Shown in pieces: positions 57,478-64,000 of a stretch of 64,000 bases of DNA (positions are counted from its first letter, which is position 1; every line of letters begins with the position of its first letter). The position numbers and the translations under genes are program-made. The stretch covers positions 2,782,501-2,846,500 of the forward strand of contig NZ_CP048815.1 of the NCBI RefSeq assembly GCF_010977555.1, given 5' to 3'. The notes beneath the pieces were generated by a model. That model saw nothing but the letters and a program-made list of their open reading frames with translations, was not told where the DNA came from and did no database searches. The stretch is from Caulobacter rhizosphaerae (lineage in GTDB: Bacteria; Pseudomonadota; Alphaproteobacteria; Caulobacterales; Caulobacteraceae).

Positions 57478-57530
57478 ATATCGCACGAATTCTGCTGCCG
57501 ATAGCTACATGACTTCAAGTGGTTACGACG

Positions 57531-57725
57531 TCATTCGGAAACGTTCTGGTTCGCCAGGGCGGCGACGCCGTCCGTCGTGATGACCCAGCCGCCGCCGTTG
57601 CGCTCCGCCAGGCCCAGGTCGGTCAACACACGCGCATCGGCGATATTGATCCAGTCGACGGCCTCGCCGGCCTTCTTGCGGGCGAGGTTCTTCAAGGCCA
57701 CGAGCTGTCCCGGGGAAAGCGTCAT
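57531..57725 (-). CDS. Small conserved-looking hypothetical protein
   Basis: A 64-residue soluble protein: LSPGQLVALKNLARKKAGEA, then VDWINIADARVLTDLGLAER and GGGWVITTDGVAAL. The helix-helix-strand pattern and ending resemble a small winged-helix-like fold, as in some phage and plasmid proteins, but I cannot name a family. It is the third of a tight three-gene minus-strand cluster (58157 to 57531). Start ATG 57725 lies 1 bp after the coiled-coil gene stop. Confidence 0.75.
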   Translation of the reverse strand: MTLSPGQLVALKNLARKKAGEAVDWINIADARVLTDLGLAERNGGGWVITTDGVAALANQNVSE

Positions 57726-57726
57726 T

Positions 57727-57909
57727 CTATTGGCCGCCCGACAGGGGATCGGGCGAGGCTGCGGCGCGGCGGCCGCTCATCCGCTCCAATTCCTGCTGCA
57801 GGCGCAGGAGCTGGCCGCCCAGGCTGGTGACGTCGTCCTGCAGCTGGGCGTTGCGGCGCTTGAGATAGTCGTTTTCGCGGCGCAGGACCTGGGCTTCCTC
57901 GTCGGTCAT
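57727..57909 (-). CDS. Small coiled-coil protein
   Basis: The 60-residue protein is almost all a predicted coiled coil: EEAQVLRRENDYLKRRNAQL, QDDVTSLGGQLLRLQQELER, with leucines at heptad spacing, and a short disordered tail. It starts on ATGA that overlaps the upstream gene stop. It may be a partner or assembly protein for its two neighbours. No family is recognised. Confidence 0.78.
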   Translation of the reverse strand: MTDEEAQVLRRENDYLKRRNAQLQDDVTSLGGQLLRLQQELERMSGRRAAASPDPLSGGQ

Positions 57910-58157
57910 TGGTCGGTCTCCACGGCGGCGGTCGCCGGCGTCGCGCGGATCACGGCCCGCAGCAGGGCGCCGCGACGGGCGGAGAGTTCGGGCGACTTCA
58001 GTTCCAGCCGGGCGCCCTCGACGATCCGTCCCTGGTGACGGCTCCCCAGGAACAGCGTTTCGGCGCGGATTTCCTGCGCCGTGATCTGGTGAATGCCGAC
58101 CAGGTCGAGCAGGGCGGTCCAGCGCGTGGCCTGACGCGCGTCCGGTCGGTCGGACAT
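57906..58157 (-). CDS. Small hypothetical protein, first gene of a three-gene cluster
   Basis: An 83-residue soluble protein: RWTALLDLVGIHQITAQEIR, AETLFLGSRHQGRIVEGARL, ELKSPELSARRGALLRAVIR. The overlap of its stop with the coiled-coil gene start shows a coupled operon of three tiny genes. No domain is recognised. It is divergent from the unknown gene at 58489 with a 331-bp AT-richer gap between. Confidence 0.75.
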   Translation of the reverse strand: MSDRPDARQATRWTALLDLVGIHQITAQEIRAETLFLGSRHQGRIVEGARLELKSPELSARRGALLRAVIRATPATAAVETDQ

Positions 58158-58488
58158 GAGGTCCTTTCAGGCCGGCGATCCCGCGTGGCGCGGGACGATT
58201 ACCGGCTCAGCCATCATAGCGCGATCCCGCTCCAATAGCTTCGACGCTTTTCCATTTCGCGAATGCCCAGCCGCCGCCCCCCTCTTTCCCCCTCATTTGC
58301 ACTAGTTAACAATTGAGGCGGGCCAAACCGCGTCTCGTCCGTTCTACTCTCGCGCGTCGCGGGATTCGCGCTTGGGGAGTCCGCCATGGCGACGCTTGAA
58401 CCCAGTGGTTATGGCTGTCCTGCGTCGATGGTCGACGGCCGCGCCCCCGTCCGTATCTGCTCGCACCTTGTTTCGCAGCGACTTGTCG
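58158..58488. promoter_or_regulatory. 331-bp divergent intergenic region
   Basis: No gene is seen here. An AT-rich patch at about 58300-58316 (gcactagttaacaattgag) stands out from the GC-rich surroundings and is a likely promoter or binding site. At 58184-58198 a gatcccgcgtggcgcgggac hairpin lies near the first small gene. No known operator can be named. Confidence 0.35.
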
Positions 58489-58731
58489 ATGACAAATCTT
58501 GAGATTCGAGTAGCCGCGCTTCAGTTCCTCAGCCTGCGGCTCTGCGCGGCGCTGTCGCTCGAGCAGCTTGAGGAAATCCGGCGGTCGACCCTGGACGGGG
58601 CGAGGGCGACGGACCTCGAGTCGATCCAGATGCAGACCGAGTTCCTGAAACTGCTGGACGACGCGATCGAACGCGCTCGCCAGAAGGAGGTCGCTGGCGG
58701 CGCGATCAAGAGTTCGATCCACCTGGCCTGA
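58489..58731 (+). CDS. Small hypothetical helical protein
   Basis: ATG 58489 gives 80 residues: NLEIRVAALQFLSLRLCAAL, SLEQLEEIRRSTLDGARATD, LESIQMQTEFLKLLDDAIER. It is amphipathic and mostly helical, without signal or membrane segments. Longer in-frame starts exist (58372) but add an Arg/Pro-rich part with poor codon character. No family is recognised. It may be translated from an mRNA starting in the AT-rich patch upstream. Confidence 0.6.
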   Translation: MTNLEIRVAALQFLSLRLCAALSLEQLEEIRRSTLDGARATDLESIQMQTEFLKLLDDAIERARQKEVAGGAIKSSIHLA

Positions 58732-58894
58732 CGCCTGTAGGGGTTTTCTCGCGCCGACCTAGGGTTTGACCTGATGGCGTTGGAGCGGTTACGGCCTCAC
58801 TCTGCTGCCGCTCGCTCGCCAAGCGTCACCCCCGATTTCCCTTGGCAAGCCACCGCGCGCTCAACCCCCAAGAGCGAGCCGTGGTCGCGAGCCG

Positions 58895-58937
58895 AGAGCC
58901 GGCCCTCATGTCCCGACGCATGTCTCGGGCCGGCTCT
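58895..58937 (-). terminator. Hairpin downstream of the NarL-type regulator gene
   Basis: agagccggccc (58895-58905) pairs perfectly with gggccggctct (58927-58937) around 21 nt. On the minus strand it lies 13 bp after the regulator stop. No T-run follows, so Rho-independent function is uncertain. Confidence 0.55.
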
Positions 58938-58949
58938 CCTCCCACCCGA

Positions 58950-59618
58950 TTAGGCCTCGATCAGCTTGTTGCGGATGGCGTACCGCACGATGTCGGCCAG
59001 CGAATGGGCGCCGAGCTTTCGCATGATGTTGCCGCGATGGCTCTCGACCGTCTTGACGCTGATGTCGAGCATCGAGGCGATGACCTTGTTGCTTCGGGAC
59101 TCGGCCAAAAGCTGGACGATCAGCAGTTCCCGCGTGGTCAAGGTTTCCGCCCCTTCGATCACGTCGCCAAGCCCGTGGACACCGGGCGAAAGGTAGCCGC
59201 GCAGCACGGCGTCGGTGATGCCTGGACAGAAATAGGGTTTGTGGTTCAGCAGCGAGACTACCGCGGCGATGATGTGGTCGGTTGGGGCCGACTTCAGCAC
59301 GAAGCCGCGCGCGCCGGCGCTGAACACCTCGCGCAGCAACTGTTCGCTGTCGTGCATGGTGAAGATCAGCAGCTCGGTATGGGTCTTCAGCTTGCGCACG
59401 TCGCGGGCCACGATCACGCCGCTCAGGTCCGGCATGCTGATGTCTAGGATCATGACATCTGGCACCAGTTCCCTGGCCAGGCGGATCGCGTCGCGGCCGT
59501 TGGACGCCTCGCCGCAGATGGTCCAGCCCGGCTGAGATTCCAGCGCCTCGCGCAGTCCTGCCCGCACGATCGAATGATCGTCGGCCAGCAGGATGGTTGG
59601 GGCGCTAGGCAAGGGCAT
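58950..59618 (-). CDS. NarL/FixJ-type response regulator
   Basis: The 222-residue protein has a receiver (ILLADDHSIVRAGLREAL, phospho-Asp in VMILDISMPDLSG, LLIFTMHDSEQ, FVLKSAPTD) and a LuxR-type HTH (LTTRELLIVQLLAESRSNKV, IASMLDISVKTVESHRGNIM). All residues for phosphorylation are present. No histidine kinase gene is adjacent, so it is an orphan in this window. It faces the sigma factor gene with a 321-bp divergent gap. Confidence 0.93.
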   Translation of the reverse strand: MPLPSAPTILLADDHSIVRAGLREALESQPGWTICGEASNGRDAIRLARELVPDVMILDISMPDLSGVIVARDVRKLKTHTELLIFTMHDSEQLLREVFSAGARGFVLKSAPTDHIIAAVVSLLNHKPYFCPGITDAVLRGYLSPGVHGLGDVIEGAETLTTRELLIVQLLAESRSNKVIASMLDISVKTVESHRGNIMRKLGAHSLADIVRYAIRNKLIEA

Positions 59619-59939
59619 GTTCGATTCTCGCTCCGGGCGGGCGGCATGATTGTCTGTTTTGGGCTGAAGCGCTTGCTGAATTTTCCGCGCGAGGTTGAGG
59701 GCGCCTCGACGAAGAACTTATAGTTGTTCATTCCGACACCTGCACGCCATACGACCAGATCATGGCGCGACGACGACCCGGGAGATCCTTTTCGACTCAG
59801 CGCCTTGCGCCGGATTCGCGCCAAGCTTCGCTGAATTTCGCGATGGTCGCCCACAGCCAGGGTTTCACCTGATTGAGGCGAGCACGCGCCCGGCGGAAAG
59901 TCCGAACGCCGCCTGCGCCTGACCTTCGGAGTTCCCATA
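59619..59939. promoter_or_regulatory. 321-bp divergent intergenic region
   Basis: It separates the NarL-type regulator (minus) from the sigma factor (plus). No convincing gene is seen on either strand. A short AT-richer patch (aagaacttatagttgttcat, 59714-59733) may hold a promoter. I found no GGAAC-N16-CGTT pattern, so there is no sign of EcfG-type autoregulation. Confidence 0.35.
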
Positions 59940-60629
59940 ATGGACATCAGCCCGACCGCGAAACTTCTTGAGACCTCCGCTCGCTGGAGCGGATCGGAGA
60001 CCGCGCTCTCGAACGAGGCCCGCAGCTTCGTATCTCAGTCGGACGGTTCGGCCTTGCTCGACGAGAACGATTTCAGGCAGGAGGTCGTGGCCAATATCCC
60101 GGTTCTTCGTTCCTTCGCGCGCGGCCTTTGCGGCGATGCGACGATGGGAGACGACCTGGCGCAGGACACCCTGCTCAAGGCTTGGCGGCACCGAGCGCAG
60201 TTCACGCCGGGCACCAACCTCAAGGGCTGGCTCATGAAGATCGCCCGCAACCACTTCTATTCACAACGCCGGCGCCGGTGGCGCGAGACGCCCCTGGATC
60301 CGGCCGCCAGCGCGCAAATCCCCGGTGTCGGCGGCGCCCAGATCCAGTCGCTGATCCTCAACGACCTGCGCAACGCCCTCAACGCCTTGAGCGACGAACA
60401 ACGCGAGGCGATGATCCTGGTCGGGGCGGGCGGGTTTTCCCATCGGCAGGCCGCCGAGATGTGCGACGTGCCCGAGGGGACGATGAAGAGCCGGGTCTGC
60501 CGCGCGCGCGCCAAGCTGGTCTCGCTTCTGGATCATGGCGAGGTGGAGCACGACGCCGAACCCGCCTCGCGGGCGGCGCACCTGATCCTGGCCGAATTGT
60601 CGAACCGGTCGGAGGCGCGCGCCGGCTGA
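59940..60629 (+). CDS. ECF-type RNA polymerase sigma factor
   Basis: The 229-residue protein has sigma2 (NIPVLRSFARGLCGDATMGD, DLAQDTLLKAWRHRAQF, GTNLKGWLMKIARNHFYSQR) and sigma4 (LSDEQREAMILVGAGGFSHR, QAAEMCDVPEGTMKSRVCRA). The sequence is close to EcfG-like general stress sigma factors of alphaproteobacteria, but the N-terminal 50 residues are an extra extension. No nepR or phyR gene is adjacent, so it is probably a secondary paralogue. Start ATG 59940 has GGAG 9 nt upstream. Confidence 0.9.
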   Translation: MDISPTAKLLETSARWSGSETALSNEARSFVSQSDGSALLDENDFRQEVVANIPVLRSFARGLCGDATMGDDLAQDTLLKAWRHRAQFTPGTNLKGWLMKIARNHFYSQRRRRWRETPLDPAASAQIPGVGGAQIQSLILNDLRNALNALSDEQREAMILVGAGGFSHRQAAEMCDVPEGTMKSRVCRARAKLVSLLDHGEVEHDAEPASRAAHLILAELSNRSEARAG

Positions 60630-60689
60630 GCGGCGGCTGGCGGATCACGACGCATCGCCCTAAGACCAGCCTCGACGAGCGAGGCGCCG

Positions 60690-61307
60690 ATGACTGCGAT
60701 CCATTCCTATGATCCCAAGGCGGGCCATGGCCTGCGGCACGATCCGCTGAACGCCATCGTCGCGCCCCGGCCGATCGGCTGGATCTCGACGGTCAGCGCC
60801 GCGGGCGTGCGCAACCTCGCGCCCTACAGCTTCTTCAACGCCTTCAACTACAAGCCGCCGATCATCGGCTTTTCCAGCACGGGCTGGAAGGACTCCGTGC
60901 GCAATATCGAGGAGACCGGCCAGTTCGTCTGGAACCTGGCGACGCGGCCCCTGGCCCAGGCGGTGAACGCCACCTCGGCGATGGTTCCCGAGCATGTCGA
61001 CGAGTTCGCCCTGGCCGGCCTGACGGCGGCGCCCTCCCAGCGGGTCGCCGCGCCGCGCGTGGCCGAAAGCCCCGTGGCCTTCGAATGCCGCCTGACCCAG
61101 ATCGTCAGGTTCAACGACGCCGAGGGCACGCCGGTGGACGCCTGGCTGACCCTGGGCGAGGTGGTGATGGTCCATATCGACCAGGCGCTGCTGGTTGACG
61201 GCGTCTACGACACCGTGGCCGCCCAGCCGATCCTGAGGGGCGGCGGGGCGGGCGACTATTTCGGGATCGACGAGGCGGGGAAGTTCCAGATGTTCCGGCC
61301 AGGCTGA
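60690..61307 (+). CDS. Flavin reductase-like / FMN-binding split-barrel protein
   Basis: The 205-residue protein belongs to the flavin reductase (DIM6/NTAB) group: NAIVAPRPIGWISTVSAAGV, RNLAPYSFFNAFNYKPPIIG, NIEETGQFVWNLATRPLAQA, ESPVAFECRLTQIV and LTLGEVVMVHIDQALL. These pieces bind FMN. Partner or substrate is unknown. ATG 60690 is 60 bp after the sigma factor gene. It ends 7 bp before the convergent PLP enzyme gene. Confidence 0.9.
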   Translation: MTAIHSYDPKAGHGLRHDPLNAIVAPRPIGWISTVSAAGVRNLAPYSFFNAFNYKPPIIGFSSTGWKDSVRNIEETGQFVWNLATRPLAQAVNATSAMVPEHVDEFALAGLTAAPSQRVAAPRVAESPVAFECRLTQIVRFNDAEGTPVDAWLTLGEVVMVHIDQALLVDGVYDTVAAQPILRGGGAGDYFGIDEAGKFQMFRPG

Positions 61308-61314
61308 CCGGCGC

Positions 61315-62466
61315 CTAGCGCGAGCGTCCCCGGGCCGACACCGGCCACAGCGCCACCAGGGTGTCGCCGTCCACCACGTGGTAGGTGTCGTAGAGGTTCA
61401 CGGTCGGGTCGCAGTGCGGCGCGCCCAGGATCACCCGCTCGCCCAGGCTCGGCGGCGTCGTGCCGGATGGCGGCAGGACGGCGCCGTGCTCGTCACCCAT
61501 GAAGAAGTAGCGCGACCCGTCAGGCGCGCCGCCCAGCACCGTGGGCGGCTCGGCGTCGGTCGACAGCGCCTTGAAGCCGGCGTCGACCGTGACCATGCCC
61601 GGCGTGTTGGCGCTCACGACCCGGGCGTCGATCAGCAGGGCCGCCTCGTAGGGGCTTTGATCCGCCCCGTCGCCGGCGATGTCGCAGACCAGGTACTGGC
61701 CGTCCATGAACACGTAGGAGCCGACCTGGAACTCGGTGAAGATCCCCAGCTCGGCGTCGATCCGGTGCGAGCCGGTGCCCGAGCCCGAGACGATCGGCGG
61801 CGCGCCGCCAGCCGCCGTCAGGGCGTCGATCACCGAGCGGATATAGGCGCCGCGGTCCTCCAGATTGGCCTTGCGGTCGGCGAAGCCCTCGATGTGCTGC
61901 TGCATGCCGCAATAGCACTGCAGGCCGGCATAGATCAGGCTCGGCTGGGCCTTTATCGCCTGCATCAGGGCGACCGCCGCCTCGGGCGAGGCCACGCCGG
62001 TGCGATGGATGCCCGGATCCAGGTCGATGATCACCTGCAGCGCCTTGCCCGCGGCGTCGGCGGCCGCGCCCAGGGCGGCGACATTGGCCGGATGGTCGAC
62101 GACCGTCATCAGGTCGGTGGTCCTGCCGTTCAGGGCGACCAGTCGGGCGATGGCCGGCGCCGAGACCACGGGCGAGGTGACCAGCAGACCGGTCGTCACG
62201 CCGCCGTCGGCCAGGACCTCAGCCTCGCCGATCTTGGCGCAGCACAGGCCTACGGCCCCCGCGGCGATCTGCAGCTTGGCGATGTCGACGCTCTTGTGGG
62301 TCTTGGCGTGAGGCCGCAGCTTGACGTCCTTTTCGGCCGCGAACGCCGCCATCCGGGCGATGTTGCGTTCCAGGGCCGGGCGGTCGATCACCAGCACCGG
62401 GGTGTTGAGGTCGCGGCGCGAGCCTTGGGCGCCGATCAGGCCGGCATGCAGGTCTTGGTCGGTCAT
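61315..62466 (-). CDS. DSD1-family PLP enzyme (D-threonine aldolase/D-serine dehydratase type)
   Basis: The 383-residue protein has the alanine-racemase-like N-terminal barrel, with the PLP lysine in LRPHAKTHKSVDIAKLQ, then VIIDLDPGIHRTGVAS, GLQCYCGMQQHIEG and the C-terminal metal-binding HCDPTVNLYDTYHVVDG. This combination marks D-threonine aldolases, D-threo-3-hydroxyaspartate dehydratases and eukaryotic-type D-serine dehydratases, so the substrate is a D-hydroxy amino acid. It lies 11 bp after the oxidase gene on the same strand. Confidence 0.9.
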   Translation of the reverse strand: MTDQDLHAGLIGAQGSRRDLNTPVLVIDRPALERNIARMAAFAAEKDVKLRPHAKTHKSVDIAKLQIAAGAVGLCCAKIGEAEVLADGGVTTGLLVTSPVVSAPAIARLVALNGRTTDLMTVVDHPANVAALGAAADAAGKALQVIIDLDPGIHRTGVASPEAAVALMQAIKAQPSLIYAGLQCYCGMQQHIEGFADRKANLEDRGAYIRSVIDALTAAGGAPPIVSGSGTGSHRIDAELGIFTEFQVGSYVFMDGQYLVCDIAGDGADQSPYEAALLIDARVVSANTPGMVTVDAGFKALSTDAEPPTVLGGAPDGSRYFFMGDEHGAVLPPSGTTPPSLGERVILGAPHCDPTVNLYDTYHVVDGDTLVALWPVSARGRSR

Positions 62467-62477
62467 GGCGGTTCCCG

Positions 62478-63752
62478 TCAGAGGCCGAAAAGCTGGGTCA
62501 GGTGGGTGTTGGCGAACTTGCCGGCCGGGTCCCAGGTCTTGCAGGCGGCGACGAAATCGCCGGCGCGCGGATAGAGCCGGTGGACGTCGGCCGTGGTCAG
62601 GGTGTGGCGCTTGGCCCAGTGCGGACGGCCCGCGCCGTCGCGCAGCACCGCCTCCATCTCGGCGAAGGCCGGTCGCCAGGGCATCCTGGCGTACTGGTGG
62701 AACGAGATCGAGGCGCCGGGACCCGCGTTGAACGGGCTCATCCAGATGTCGTCGCCGGCCGCCAGGCGGAACTCGAACGGGAAGGTGATCGGCAGGCGGC
62801 GCTTGCGGATATGGGCCATGGCCGCCCTCAGGGTCGGCAAGCCGGCCGCGCGCGGCAGCTCGTACTCCATCTCCTCGAAGCGGATGTTCCGCTCCGACGG
62901 GAAGATCGCGTAGGCCGGGCCGACGCGCCGGCTGGCCTTGCCCATCATTCGCATCATCAGCCGCTGCAGCGAGGGCGTCAGGATCGGAACGGCGGCGCAG
63001 ATGTCGCAGATGGTCTTGAACGTCGCCTCGCTGTCCTCGCCGATCTCCTTGGCTGGCGGGGCGGTCGCCTCGACCTCGACGGGGTGCAGGGTCTTGAAGA
63101 TCACCTCGTCCGAATAGGGGAAGACGAAGAACTCCATGTGGCGTGTGGCGGCGGCCAACTCGTCCAGCCGTTCGGCGACCTCGGCCAGGGGGCGGCGCTC
63201 GACCCGTTCCTCCAGGTGATAGGCGGGAACGACGTGGATCCGGATCTCGACGGCGACGCCCAGCAGCCCCAGCGACAGGCGCTGGGCCTGGTAGAGCTCG
63301 GGGTTCTGGTCAGGACCGCATTCGACGATCGCGCCGTCGGCGGTCATCAGCCGAAAGCCGCAGGCCTGGGTCGACAGGCTGCCCAGCTCCGCGCCGGTGC
63401 CGTGGGTGCCGGTCGAGATGGCGCCGGCCAGGGACTGCGGGTTGATGTCGCCCTGGTTTATCAGCGACAGGCCCTGGTCCCACAAAGCCGCCGTCAGCGC
63501 CTTGAGGCTCCAGCCGGCCGGGGCCCAGACGGTCTTGCGGTCGGGCGCGACCTCGATCGCGCCTTCGTAGTCCGACAGGCTCAGCAGCAGGTCGTCAGTC
63601 TGGCACAGCGGCATGAAAGAGTGGCCGGCCCCGACCACGCGCACCTTGCCGGCCTGGCCGATCATCGACGCCAGCTCGCCGGCGTCGCGCGGCCGGGCGA
63701 CCAGGCGAGGGGAGGCCGTGACGCTGCCCGACCAGTTGCTCCACCCCGTCAT
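62478..63752 (-). CDS. FAD-linked oxidase, D-arabinono-1,4-lactone oxidase type
   Basis: The 424-residue VAO-fold flavoprotein starts WSNWSGSVTASPRLVARPRD, has the FAD-binding KVRVVGAGHSFMPLCQTDD, LAGAISTGTHGTGAELGSLS and the C-terminal ALO domain ending in GAGRPHWAKRHTLT and WDPAGKFANTHL. This fits L-gulono/D-arabinono-lactone or alditol oxidases. ATG 63752 is chosen because GGAG lies 8 nt upstream; the ATG at 63758 is too near it. No signal peptide is seen. It is likely in one operon with the DSD1-type gene and the gene upstream. Confidence 0.9.
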   Translation of the reverse strand: MTGWSNWSGSVTASPRLVARPRDAGELASMIGQAGKVRVVGAGHSFMPLCQTDDLLLSLSDYEGAIEVAPDRKTVWAPAGWSLKALTAALWDQGLSLINQGDINPQSLAGAISTGTHGTGAELGSLSTQACGFRLMTADGAIVECGPDQNPELYQAQRLSLGLLGVAVEIRIHVVPAYHLEERVERRPLAEVAERLDELAAATRHMEFFVFPYSDEVIFKTLHPVEVEATAPPAKEIGEDSEATFKTICDICAAVPILTPSLQRLMMRMMGKASRRVGPAYAIFPSERNIRFEEMEYELPRAAGLPTLRAAMAHIRKRRLPITFPFEFRLAAGDDIWMSPFNAGPGASISFHQYARMPWRPAFAEMEAVLRDGAGRPHWAKRHTLTTADVHRLYPRAGDFVAACKTWDPAGKFANTHLTQLFGL

Positions 63753-63792
63753 CCGCATCTCTCCGTCTGCGACGTCGGTATGATAGTAAAAA

Positions 63793-64000
63793 CTACTGTT
63801 CTTGCAAGGCGTCGTTCCATGGAACCAGCGACGGGTCGCCAAAGGTGTCGAAATACCGCTCGAACAGCAGGCAGACCTCGCGGCTGAGGGCCAGGGCGTC
63901 CTGGTCCGGCTCCTCCACCGCCATCTCGGTCGCCGAATAGGTCAGCTCGACCATCATCCGCATGGCCAGGCGAACCCGGCCGTCCGGCGCGGCCGGGTAG
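63793..64000 (-). CDS. 3' end of a probable TetR-family regulator (partial)
   Basis: The frame open to the window edge gives a 68-residue C-terminus ending NDALQEQ, with VRLAMRMMVELTYSATEMAV, DALALSREVCLLFERYFDTF. It is all helical and looks like the C-terminal domain of a TetR-type regulator, but the DNA-binding part is outside the window, so the family is a guess. It lies 40 bp upstream of the oxidase gene and may regulate it. Confidence 0.6.
   Translation of the reverse strand, partial: YPAAPDGRVRLAMRMMVELTYSATEMAVEEPDQDALALSREVCLLFERYFDTFGDPSLVPWNDALQEQ

Noticed and set aside
59695..59922. 75-residue plus-strand frame before the sigma factor
   Set aside because: Arg/Pro-rich with no motif, no clear ribosome site, poor codon pattern.

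Overview
The window is GC-rich alphaproteobacterial chromosome, most likely Caulobacter or a close relative. Four things support this: a suf operon ordered sufC-sufD-sufS-DUF59-sufA; an ntrB-ntrC / ntrY-ntrX block in which both response regulators lack the GAFTGA loop; a PopA-like protein (two receiver domains plus a degenerate GGDEF domain that keeps its c-di-GMP I-site); and abundant intergenic palindromes of the kind common in Caulobacteraceae. Genes are densely packed with many ATGA overlaps. I see no prophage, insertion sequence, CRISPR array or obvious genomic island.

Layout. 1-4.3 kb: SUF iron-sulfur cluster assembly. 4.3-7.7 kb: a minus-strand tetR-plsC-phosphatidyltransferase operon, divergent from a glycosyltransferase gene and sharing a palindromic operator candidate with it. 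7.8-11 kb: FUSC membrane protein, CinA-type amidohydrolase, a small secreted protein and bifunctional ispDF. 11.1-22.1 kb: dusB-ntrB-ntrC, ntrY-ntrX, D-amino-acid transaminase, hfq-hflX and a solitary GH24 lysozyme. 22.2-27.8 kb (minus): mazG, a sugar-type MFS transporter, a secreted unknown, nhaA and cobQ. 27.8-32.2 kb: sdhE, mfd and an SRPBCC protein. A 675-bp stretch without a credible gene follows, framed by GGGGACA palindromes. 32.9-39.9 kb: CcdC-like membrane protein, FrnE-like oxidoreductase, popA, a CaiB/racemase-type enzyme, a YihY-type membrane protein, TusA-like protein, rsuA and an RsmC-like methyltransferase. 40.2-44.7 kb: two tandem paralogues with FG-GAP/VCBS-type repeats. 44.7 kb: tRNA-Ser(UGA). 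44.9-49.2 kb: rlpA, tmk, holB, tatD, MBL hydrolase. 49.4-57.5 kb: a complete kdp system, including two tiny membrane-peptide genes and the KdpDE two-component system. 57.5-64 kb: small unknown genes, a NarL-type regulator, an ECF-like sigma factor, a flavin reductase, a DSD1-type PLP enzyme, a sugar-lactone-oxidase-type flavoprotein and the 3' end of another gene.

Most of the window is core metabolism and regulation. The observations most worth follow-up are: three CYTTACGC repeats phased at 11 and 33 bp upstream of kdp; the paralogous pair at 40-44.7 kb, whose last 288 bp differ at only 5 positions although the rest has diverged; GAFTGA-less NtrC and NtrX side by side; altered metal-ligand motifs in the adjacent tatD and MBL genes; a structured candidate RNA at 36.98-37.08 kb; and palindromes placed inside the suf operon and at gene ends. 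I did not find a clearly novel multi-gene system. The tandem repeat-protein pair is the nearest candidate.
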